Positions 26,561 through 33,433 of a stretch of DNA of 64,000 nucleotides are shown here, one piece after another; within the stretch, counting starts at the first letter, position 1, and the number at the start of each line of letters is the position of its first letter. Position numbers and translations under genes: made by a program. The notes below the pieces were generated by a model, which was not told the origin of the DNA, made no database searches, and saw nothing but the letters and a program-made list of their open reading frames with translations. This DNA comes from Lentisphaeria bacterium (lineage in GTDB: Bacteria > Verrucomicrobiota > Lentisphaeria > Oligosphaerales > Oligosphaeraceae): the NCBI GenBank assembly GCA_016288215.1, contig JAEEYQ010000015.1, forward strand, positions 18,463-82,462. The letters run 5' to 3'.

Positions 26561-28105
26561 ATGAAAAACGCCATTAGTTCGATGCTTGGCATGGCGGTCA
26601 TGGCGGCCTCCGCCATTTCCGCATTGGCTAACCCGTTGCTGTTGTGGGACATGGAAGCAATCAGCGGGTTGGGCGGCGGCGCGGCGCTGACCCTTCACCA
26701 CCCTGAATTCCACGAGGTGGCCATCGTGCACGACGCGCCGTGGGAGGGCAATGTCAGCACCTATCACACCGTGTTTCAGGACGGCGACAAATACCGCATG
26801 TACTATCGCGGCATGGCATGGGACATGCCCGGCGTCGAAAACCACGAGGTGTACTGCTATGCGGAAAGCAAGGACGGCATCCATTGGGTCAAGCCCTCCT
26901 TGGGCATCTGCGAGTTCAACGGCTCGACCGACAACAATATCATCCTGCTGCAGGATCCAAACCACAACAGCTTCGCCCCCTGCATCGACGCCAATCCCGC
27001 CTGCCCGCCGGAGCAGCGCTACAAGGCTCTGGGCGGCGAGGAGGTGCATGGCCTCTATCTTTACGTCTCGCCTGACGGCATCCATTGGAAGAAGGCTCAG
27101 GAGGAGCCCATCTTCATCAAAAAGGAGGGCGACCGCGGCGTCTTCGACTCCCTGAACACCATGTTCTACGACACGGTCCAGGGCTGCTATGTGGCCAATC
27201 TGCGCTATTATAAGTATGTGGAGGAGAATGGAACATGGGACTTGCGCCAAATCCGCCGCTGCACCTCCCCCGACGCCATCCACTGGTCGGAGCCCCAATG
27301 GCTGGACACCGGCCCCAACTTCCCGTCCCCCGATTCGCCGCCCATCGAGCTGTACACCAACGCCATCGTGCCCTACGTCAACAATCCCGCCGTCTACATC
27401 GGCCTGCCCAAACGCTACGTCTTCTTCCGAGGAAGCGTCTATGACCACAGCGGCGAAAACTCCAACCATGCCTGCGGCCTTTCGGACGCCGCGTTCATGA
27501 GCAGCCGCGACGGGCTCCGCTACCATCTCTGGAGCGAGGCCTTCATCCGCCCCGGCCTGCAGCATGACCGCTGGGTCAACCGCAACACCATGTGCGCCCG
27601 CGGCGTCGTGCTGACCCCCTCCGACCTGCAGGGTACGCCGCCTGTCCTGTCTCTCTATTCCACAGAGGGTTACTACTCGGATGGACCCTGCCGCCTCCGT
27701 CGCCATGTCATCCGGCAGGACGGCTTTGTCTCCGTGCAGGCTCCCTACAGCGGCGGCACGGTGACGCTGAAGCCCCTGGCCGTCACTGTGACGGAAACAT
27801 CGCAACTACCTGGTAGAAAAGGAGTTACGGTTCAGGAAGAACCCGGCTGGAGCAACGTCATGCTGCTGCTGAACGCCTCCACCTCCGCCCTCGGCGAAAT
27901 CCGCTGCGAAATTCGCGACAGCCAGAACCGCCCCATTCCCGGCTACACCATGGCGGAGGCCGTTCCCGTCTTCGGCGACGAATTGGACCTGCCCATGGTC
28001 TGGAAGAACGGCCCGGACCTGACGCCCCTTCTCGGCCAGACCGTCATCCTTCATTTCGCCATGAAGGACGCCGACATCTATTCCCTCCGCTTCGGCCATC
28101 CATGA
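26561..28105 (+). CDS. Secreted five-bladed beta-propeller glycoside hydrolase-like protein (copy 1)
   Basis: A 514-residue protein with a signal peptide ending near ISALA (residue 22). The body has repeated blades with YRMYYRG, YCYAESKDGIHW, LYLYVSPDGIHWKKA, RCTSPDAIHWSEP and AAFMSSRDGLRYHLW, the pattern of GH32/43/117-like propellers, then a C-terminal beta-sandwich. The N-terminal LLLWDMEAI and LTLHHPEF stretches are repeated in the partial gene at 63610, a clear paralogue. The substrate is unknown; the fold suggests arabinan-, fructan- or sulfated-glycan-type hydrolysis. AGGAG precedes the ATG. Confidence 0.78.
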   Translation: MKNAISSMLGMAVMAASAISALANPLLLWDMEAISGLGGGAALTLHHPEFHEVAIVHDAPWEGNVSTYHTVFQDGDKYRMYYRGMAWDMPGVENHEVYCYAESKDGIHWVKPSLGICEFNGSTDNNIILLQDPNHNSFAPCIDANPACPPEQRYKALGGEEVHGLYLYVSPDGIHWKKAQEEPIFIKKEGDRGVFDSLNTMFYDTVQGCYVANLRYYKYVEENGTWDLRQIRRCTSPDAIHWSEPQWLDTGPNFPSPDSPPIELYTNAIVPYVNNPAVYIGLPKRYVFFRGSVYDHSGENSNHACGLSDAAFMSSRDGLRYHLWSEAFIRPGLQHDRWVNRNTMCARGVVLTPSDLQGTPPVLSLYSTEGYYSDGPCRLRRHVIRQDGFVSVQAPYSGGTVTLKPLAVTVTETSQLPGRKGVTVQEEPGWSNVMLLLNASTSALGEIRCEIRDSQNRPIPGYTMAEAVPVFGDELDLPMVWKNGPDLTPLLGQTVILHFAMKDADIYSLRFGHP

Positions 28106-28155
28106 GAGAAGCCACGATTCTTTTGTGTCATTTGAAGTGACGATTCAGAAGGAGT

Positions 28156-28286
28156 CCACAGAAAACACGGAAGGACACGGAAGCGAACTGCCGCTGGCCG
28201 TTCGCGGTTTAATATTTTATTGAAAAGTCTCCGCGTTCTGCCGCGAATGTGGCGGAACGCTTCAGTTTATCCCGTGTCTTCTGTGG
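28156..28286. repeat. Intergenic segment bounded by inverted CCACAGAAAACACGG / CCGTGTCTTCTGTGG
   Basis: The left end also repeats as a degenerate 9-mer (ACACGGAAG). The inner part has a second inverted pair (GAAGCGAAC and AACGCTTC). No coding potential is seen. A similar bounded segment occurs at 57802-58090. Confidence 0.6.
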
Positions 28287-28334
28287 ATAATAGACCAATC
28301 GCGACGAAACGGCGTCGAGTTGTCCTGTTTTGGT

Positions 28335-28362
28335 TTGAAAATTGCGGGAATGTCCTTATATT
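28335..28362 (+). promoter_or_regulatory. Promoter TTGAAA-N16-TATATT for rpoZ-adk-map-infA
   Basis: -35 at 28335-28340 and -10 at 28357-28362, about 90 bases before the rpoZ start. Same form as those before rpmJ and rplM. Confidence 0.6.
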
Positions 28363-28460
28363 AAACAATCTTATTCTGTCCACGTTGGTGTCGAAAAGCC
28401 GTCCGCCCGCTGGTGGCCACGGTTTTCGGCCAACGGCAACAACCAGGAGGATGTTCAGGT

Positions 28461-28721
28461 ATGAATGAAGAGTATTTGGCCAGGGCCCGCGAGAAGGTCT
28501 CCGATGTCCGGCTGTTCATCAACGGAGTGTCCAAACGCGCCGCGCAGTTGGCGAAGGGCGCCCGTCGTCTTGTGCCGTCTCCGCCGGACGACGAACGGTC
28601 GAATCTAGACATCGCGTTGCTGGAAGTGGCTGAGGGAAAGGTCATTATCAGCAGCGAGTACGAAGAGGCCAAGGCAAAGGCGGAAGCGGAAGCGGCCGCC
28701 GAGGCGAAAGAGGAGAAATAG
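28461..28721 (+). CDS. rpoZ: RNA polymerase omega subunit
   Basis: An 86-residue protein set by AGGAGG ten bases before the ATG at 28461. SKRAAQLAKGARRLVP and NLDIALLEVAEGKVII correspond to the two conserved omega blocks, the second being the D-x-AL-E-AEGK core. The C-terminus is a charged Ala/Lys/Glu tail. Omega helps assembly and stability of the polymerase. It starts an apparent operon with adk, map and infA, and rpoA lies a few genes further on. Divergence is high, so the call rests on the second block and context. Confidence 0.75.
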   Translation: MNEEYLARAREKVSDVRLFINGVSKRAAQLAKGARRLVPSPPDDERSNLDIALLEVAEGKVIISSEYEEAKAKAEAEAAAEAKEEK

Positions 28722-28726
28722 GACCA

Positions 28727-29392
28727 ATGGCTGACATCTATGTGTTCATGGGCCCTCCGGGAGCCGGCAAAGGCTCCATGGGCGAGCTGTTCTGCGGCGA
28801 GACGGGCGTGGTCCATGTGTCCACGGGCGACTTGCTGCGGGCGGAGATGGCCGCGGGCAGCGAGCTGGGGATGCAGGTGAAGGAGCTGATTGCCAAAGGG
28901 CAGCTGGTCTCCGATGACATCGTGGCCGCCATGGTGGAGAAACGCCTGGGCCAGAAGGACATCCGTGAACACGGCTGTCTGCTGGACGGCTTTCCCCGCA
29001 CCGTGCCGCAGGCCGAGGTCCTGGACGGCATCCTGTCCAAACTGGGCCATCGCATGGCGGCGGTCCTGCTGATCGAGGCGGACGAGGAGATGCTGGTCAA
29101 GCGCATGACCTCCCGCCGGATGTGCTCCAACAAGGACTGCGGCGCCATCTACAACATCCTCAGCCTCCCTCCGAAGACGGAGGGCATCTGCGACCGCTGC
29201 GGCCAGAAGCTTTATCAGCGGGCCGATGACAGCGAGGAGACGGCCCGAAACCGCATGACCGTCTATCAGAAGCAGACTGCGCCGCTCATCGACTTCTATT
29301 CCCGCAAGGGCCAGCTGGTCCGCACGGTCAGCGACGACAGCGGCATCGACGCCTGCTATCAGCGGCTGCGCCGCGTTCTGCACATGGCATGA
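28727..29392 (+). CDS. adk: Adenylate kinase, zinc-LID type
   Basis: Interconverts ATP and AMP with two ADP. The P-loop GPPGAGKG is at 9-16, the AMP site includes STGDLLR, and LDGFPRT is present. The LID carries four cysteines (C133, C138, C155, C158), so a structural zinc is expected, although the first pair is spaced C-x4-C rather than C-x2-C. The 221 residues are normal for the long form. It begins five bases after rpoZ. Confidence 0.96.
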   Translation: MADIYVFMGPPGAGKGSMGELFCGETGVVHVSTGDLLRAEMAAGSELGMQVKELIAKGQLVSDDIVAAMVEKRLGQKDIREHGCLLDGFPRTVPQAEVLDGILSKLGHRMAAVLLIEADEEMLVKRMTSRRMCSNKDCGAIYNILSLPPKTEGICDRCGQKLYQRADDSEETARNRMTVYQKQTAPLIDFYSRKGQLVRTVSDDSGIDACYQRLRRVLHMA

Positions 29393-29405
29393 GGCGCGTG
29401 GACCT

Positions 29406-30182
29406 ATGGTAAGCGGAAAAATCAGATTGTACGAAGGCGCGGAGCTGGAGGGAGTTCGCGCGGCGGCCGCCGCCTCGGCGGAGGTGCTGGCGCGGCTTTG
29501 CGACGCCGTGGAGCCGGGCATGAGCACGCTGGACATGGACCATTTGGCGGAGGCCTTCATCCATGACACCGGCGGCAAAAGCGCCTTTTTGGGCTATCAC
29601 GGCTATCCGGGGCAGATTTGCATTTCCCTGAACAATGAGGTGGTCCATGGCATCGGCCGGGCGGACCGCATCATCCAGAAGGGAGATGTGGTCAGTCTGG
29701 ACGTGGGCGTCACCGTGGGCGGCTACGTGGGGGACAACGCCCGCACCGTCTGCGCGGGCGGTCAGCCGGAAGGGCAGGTGGCCGAGCTGCTGACCGTCAC
29801 GCGGGATGCGCTCATGGCCGGCATCGACGCCGCCCGGGAGGGCAACACCATCAATGACATCGGCGGCGCCGTGGAGGATTTGGCGAAGAAGCACGGCTTT
29901 GGAGTGGTTCGCGATATGGTGGGACATGGCTGCGGCAAGGTGATGCACGAGCCGCCCGAAGTGCCCAATTACCGCATCCATGGCCATAGTCCGACCTTGA
30001 AGGCGGGAATGATCATCGCCATCGAGCCCATGATCAACGTGGGAACTTGGCGGATTGTCTTCGACCGGGAGGATGGATGGACCGTCCGCACGGCGGATGG
30101 AAGCCTGTCTGCGCATTTTGAACATCAGATCCTCATAACCAAGAACAACCCGGAGATTTTGACGTGGCCAAAGAGTGCATAA
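29406..30182 (+). CDS. map: Methionine aminopeptidase type I
   Basis: Removes the initiator methionine from new proteins. All five metal ligands are in place: D99 (SLDVGV), D110 (GDNART), H174 (GHGCG), E207 (IEPMI) and E239 (HFEH), with H81 in VVHGIG. The 258 residues lack any N-terminal zinc extension. The adk-map-infA order is the common one. Its last 19 bases overlap infA. Confidence 0.97.
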   Translation: MVSGKIRLYEGAELEGVRAAAAASAEVLARLCDAVEPGMSTLDMDHLAEAFIHDTGGKSAFLGYHGYPGQICISLNNEVVHGIGRADRIIQKGDVVSLDVGVTVGGYVGDNARTVCAGGQPEGQVAELLTVTRDALMAGIDAAREGNTINDIGGAVEDLAKKHGFGVVRDMVGHGCGKVMHEPPEVPNYRIHGHSPTLKAGMIIAIEPMINVGTWRIVFDREDGWTVRTADGSLSAHFEHQILITKNNPEILTWPKSA

Positions 30183-30379
30183 AAGCAGAAGGCGTTGTGA
30201 AGGAACTACTTCCGAATACGGAATTCCTTGTGACCCTGGAGAACGGATATGAAGTCCGCGCCCACATCAGCGGCAAGATGCGGCTTCATTTCATCCGCAT
30301 TCTCCCCGGTGACCAGGTGACGGTGGAACTGTCCCCCTATGACCTGAGCAAAGGCCGCATCTCCTATCGCAAAAAATAG
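30164..30379 (+). CDS. infA: Translation initiation factor IF-1
   Basis: A 71-residue OB-fold protein that binds the ribosomal A site during initiation. The GTG at 30164, inside the end of map, gives [20 protein letters not shown], correct for the family; [26 protein letters not shown] and the closing [11 protein letters not shown] confirm it. The 19-base overlap implies translation coupled to map. Confidence 0.97.
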   Translation: MAKECIKAEGVVKELLPNTEFLVTLENGYEVRAHISGKMRLHFIRILPGDQVTVELSPYDLSKGRISYRKK

Positions 30380-30442
30380 CGTCGCGGCGGGGCCTTTGGC
30401 GGGCTTCTCGCCGGTTGCGTTTCTTTTTCTCGGTTTGCGAAT

Positions 30443-30470
30443 TGCAAATCGGGGAAAAGGATTTATATTT
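30443..30470 (+). promoter_or_regulatory. Promoter TTGCAA-N16-TATATT before rpmJ
   Basis: -35 at 30443-30448 and -10 at 30465-30470, about 100 bases before rpmJ. It would give the ribosomal/rpoA genes their own promoter. Confidence 0.65.
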
Positions 30471-30568
30471 AGTCGATTGTTATTCTGCCGAAAGTGTGAC
30501 GGTGTCATGTTTCTGGCCGCCGTTGCAAGAAGAAAATAGCCGGAAGGATCAGGCTGAAAGAGGTCAAC

Positions 30569-30682
30569 ATGAAAGTAAGAGCATCAGTCAAGCGTATGTG
30601 CAACAACTGCCGCATCGTGAAGCGCGGCGGGATTGTCCGGGTCATCTGCAAGAATGCCCGCCACAAGCAGCGTCAAGGTTGA
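30569..30682 (+). CDS. rpmJ: Ribosomal protein L36
   Basis: A 37-residue protein starting [19 protein letters not shown] and ending in [11 protein letters not shown]. The C-x2-C, C and H set is the zinc-ribbon form of L36. AAAGAGG stands five bases before the ATG. It sits between infA and rpsM, the usual order. Confidence 0.96.
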   Translation: MKVRASVKRMCNNCRIVKRGGIVRVICKNARHKQRQG

Positions 30683-30770
30683 GCGACAACGAGATAGGAA
30701 ACCATCACCATTAACAATAGACTGTCTCGGACCCCGTGTTCAGCAGTGAAGAAAGAGCCAGGAACAGAAC

Positions 30771-31172
30771 ATGCCCAGAATTCTCGGTATTGACATTCCC
30801 AACAACAAGCACGTGAATGTGTCCCTCACCTATTTGTATGGCATTGGCCCTGCAAGTGCGGATGAGATTTGCCGTCGGGCCCAGATTGACCCGATGACCA
30901 AAGCCAGCGATTTGACGGAGGCGAACATCTCCGCCATTCTGCAGATTCTGCAGGACAGCTATACGGTTGAAGGCGATCTTCGCCGTCAGATTGCCCAGAA
31001 CATCCGCCGTCTGACCGCCATCAACTCCTATCGTGGCAACCGCCATCGCCGGAACCTGCCGGTTCACGGGCAGCGCACCCGCACCAACGCCCGCACGCGC
31101 AAGGGCGGCAAGAAGACGGTCGGCGCCATCCGCGACCGCAGCGAACGCAAGCAGGCGAACAGCGGCAAGTAG
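30771..31172 (+). CDS. rpsM: Ribosomal protein S13
   Basis: A 133-residue head protein of the small subunit. RILGIDIPNNKHVNVSLTYLYGIGPASA is the typical opening and YRGNRHRRNLPVHGQRTRTNARTRKG the conserved RNA-binding end. It is slightly longer than the E. coli form (118), by a short C-terminal tail. Confidence 0.97.
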   Translation: MPRILGIDIPNNKHVNVSLTYLYGIGPASADEICRRAQIDPMTKASDLTEANISAILQILQDSYTVEGDLRRQIAQNIRRLTAINSYRGNRHRRNLPVHGQRTRTNARTRKGGKKTVGAIRDRSERKQANSGK

Positions 31173-31236
31173 GCCGTTGCGCCCCGTGGTCAACGTGAAG
31201 CAAAGCATATATAATATAGATTAGGAGAACTTCAGA

Positions 31237-31671
31237 ATGGCGGATGCAACCAATGAAGTGCAGGCGACGGAAAGCGCGCCTGCGGCCGAAGTGAAGAAGA
31301 CGAAAATCAAGGGCGGTCGTCAGATCCTGTCTGGCATCGTCCATGTGGATTCCACATTCAACAACACCCGCGTGGCGATTTCCGACATGCAGGGGAATAT
31401 CCTGTCCTGGTCCACAGGCGGCAAACTGGGCTACAAGGGCTCCCGCAAGAGCACGGCCTATGTGGCGCAGCTCATCGCCACGGATGCGGCGAAGAAGGCC
31501 ATGGCGACCTACGGTCTCCGTGAGGTCGAGATTGAGATCAAGGGGCCGGGCGCCGGCCGCGAATCCGCCGTCCGCGGCATTGCCGCCGCCGGTCTGGAGA
31601 TCACCATGCTGAAGGATGTGACGCCTCTGCCGCACAATGGCTGCCGTCCTCCGAAACGTCGTCGTGTGTAA
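31237..31671 (+). CDS. rpsK: Ribosomal protein S11
   Basis: A 144-residue platform protein of the small subunit, with an acidic/alanine-rich N-terminal extension of about 20 residues. [29 protein letters not shown], and the closing [18 protein letters not shown] are diagnostic. AGGAG lies before the ATG. rpsD, often the next gene, is missing; rpoA follows. Confidence 0.97.
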   Translation: MADATNEVQATESAPAAEVKKTKIKGGRQILSGIVHVDSTFNNTRVAISDMQGNILSWSTGGKLGYKGSRKSTAYVAQLIATDAAKKAMATYGLREVEIEIKGPGAGRESAVRGIAAAGLEITMLKDVTPLPHNGCRPPKRRRV

Positions 31672-31750
31672 CGAGTGGTTGTGAGGGATTGGGGGCTTCG
31701 GCCACCCAAGGAGAGCAGAACATTCAGGACACAGATGAAGGAGAAAGATC

Positions 31751-32788
31751 ATGCCAGGCATTGAAGGTTTTGTACTGCCGGAGGCGCTGCAGGTTGATGA
31801 AAAGACCCGGACGCCCTTTTATGCCCGCTTCACCGCCGGTCCCTGGGAGAACGGCTTTGGGCATACCATCGGCAATGCTTTGCGTCGGGTTCTTCTGACG
31901 GCGATGGAAGGCGTCGCCGTCTCCAGCATACGCATTGACGGCGTGGCGCACGAGTTCATGTCCATTGAGGGCGTCCTTGAGGATGTGACGGACATCGTGC
32001 TCAACATCAAGAAGTTGAAATTCGAATATAGCGGAACGGAGCTGCCCCATCGGATCGAGCTGGTCGCCGACCAGGCCGGCGAGGTGACGGGAGCCAACAT
32101 CCGCGAAGACGGAGTGACGACGGTTCTGAATCCGGAGCAGGTGATCTGCACGTTGGACAAGGACCGCCCCTTCCGCATGGATCTGGAGATTGACCGCGGC
32201 CGCGGCTATCGTCCCTCTGAGAAGAACAAGCGGGATGACCAGCCCATCGGCACCATTCCCGTGGATTGTCTCTTCAGCCCCATCGAGCGCGTCCGCTACG
32301 ATGTGCAGGCCACCCGTGTCGGCGAGCACACGGACCATGACAGCCTGGAGCTGGAAGTGTGGACCGACGGGCGGATCGACCCCGTGACGGCGGTGCATCT
32401 GTCCGCAGACATTCTGCGGGAGCACCTTTTGGTCTTCTCCTCCAACAACGGCGAGTCCCTTGGCGTCGCCCCGCAGAACGGCGGCCTCTCCGACGAGGAG
32501 CGGGAGCTGGTGGACAAGCTGTGCACCAGCGTCAACGACCTGGAGCTGTCTGTCCGGGCCGTGAATTGTCTGAATTCCGCGCAGATCCAGTTCCTTGGCG
32601 AATTGGTGGAGAAGTCGGAAAGCCAGATGCTGAAGTACCGCAATTTCGGCAAGAAGTCCCTTCAGGAGATTCGCGCGAAGCTGTCTGAGATGGGCCTGAG
32701 TCTGGAAATGGTATTGTCGGATAACGTCAAAGAAGAACTTGCACGCCTGTTGTCAGTGCAGCAGCCCGTGACCAAAACTGAGGAATAA
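31751..32788 (+). CDS. rpoA: RNA polymerase alpha subunit
   Basis: The 345 residues comprise the N-terminal dimerisation/assembly domain (GPWENGFGHTIGNALRRVLLTAMEG, HEFMSIEGVLEDVTDI) and the C-terminal domain that contacts promoters and activators (ELSVRAVNCLNSAQIQFLGELVEKSE, NFGKKSLQEIRAKL). AAGGAG stands before the ATG. It is part of the rpmJ-rpsM-rpsK-rpoA-rplQ set. Confidence 0.98.
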   Translation: MPGIEGFVLPEALQVDEKTRTPFYARFTAGPWENGFGHTIGNALRRVLLTAMEGVAVSSIRIDGVAHEFMSIEGVLEDVTDIVLNIKKLKFEYSGTELPHRIELVADQAGEVTGANIREDGVTTVLNPEQVICTLDKDRPFRMDLEIDRGRGYRPSEKNKRDDQPIGTIPVDCLFSPIERVRYDVQATRVGEHTDHDSLELEVWTDGRIDPVTAVHLSADILREHLLVFSSNNGESLGVAPQNGGLSDEERELVDKLCTSVNDLELSVRAVNCLNSAQIQFLGELVEKSESQMLKYRNFGKKSLQEIRAKLSEMGLSLEMVLSDNVKEELARLLSVQQPVTKTEE

Positions 32789-32793
32789 GCCGG

Positions 32794-33225
32794 ATGAGAC
32801 ACCACGTTCATACCTTTAAAGTCGGCCGCAAGTCGGGGCATATTCGTTCCATGCTGGCCAATGCCGTTTGCAGCCTTGTGGAGCATCGTCGCATCACCAC
32901 GACCTTGACGAAGGCGAAGGAAGTCCGCCGCTATGCGGAGAAGATGGTCACCTTGGGCAAGGCTGGCACACTTCATGCCCGCCGTCAGGCCATCGCGTTC
33001 ATGCATCAGGTTGACAAGGTGGCGATTCTGTTCAACGAGATCGCCCCTGGTTTCGAGAAGCGCAACGGCGGCTACACCCGCATGATGAAACTGGGGCCCC
33101 GGATCGGCGATGCCGCCGAAATGTGCATTCTGGAGTTTGTCGAAAACGATGAGACTGTGGAGGCCCGCAAGGCCGCAGCGGAGGCCCCGAAGGCCGACAC
33201 TGCCACGGAGACGCCTCAGGCGTAG
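32794..33225 (+). CDS. rplQ: Ribosomal protein L17
   Basis: A 143-residue large-subunit protein at the exit tunnel, six bases after rpoA. RHHVHTFKVGRKSGHIRSML and VEHRRITTTLTKAKEVRRYAEKMVTLGK are typical. The C-terminal 25 residues form an acidic/alanine-rich tail of low complexity beyond the conserved GPRIGDAAEMCILEFV. Confidence 0.97.
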   Translation: MRHHVHTFKVGRKSGHIRSMLANAVCSLVEHRRITTTLTKAKEVRRYAEKMVTLGKAGTLHARRQAIAFMHQVDKVAILFNEIAPGFEKRNGGYTRMMKLGPRIGDAAEMCILEFVENDETVEARKAAAEAPKADTATETPQA

Positions 33226-33251
33226 TTGGCGACGGTAACCATCGTTTCATG

Positions 33252-33297
33252 AAAAGGCCGGTTCCGGCGCGTTGACTGCGCTGGAAACGGTCTTTTT
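33252..33297 (+). terminator. Rho-independent terminator after rplQ
   Basis: AAAGGCCGGTTCCGGCGC pairs with GCGCTGGAAACGGTCTTT with a few G-U or mismatched positions, then TTG. Confidence 0.75.
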
Positions 33298-33339
33298 GTA
33301 TAATCCCGATGGGGCGGTGGACGATCGCGGAGGATAATT

Positions 33340-33425
33340 TGGAATTAGGAATTTAGTTAGCGGTTAGCAGTTAGAAGTTTTTCTAGAGCTTCTAGAGCTT
33401 CTAGTGCTTCTAGAGCTAGCTAGAG
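33340..33425. repeat. Composite heptamer (GGAATTA, GTTAGNN) and nonamer (CTAGAGCTT) repeat
   Basis: Two GAATTAG-type units, three GTTAGNN units, then four nonamer units of CTAGAGCTT with small changes and a final AGCTAGCTAGAGG that supplies the ribosome site of the next gene. Confidence 0.8.
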
Positions 33426-33433
33426 GTAGTCAT

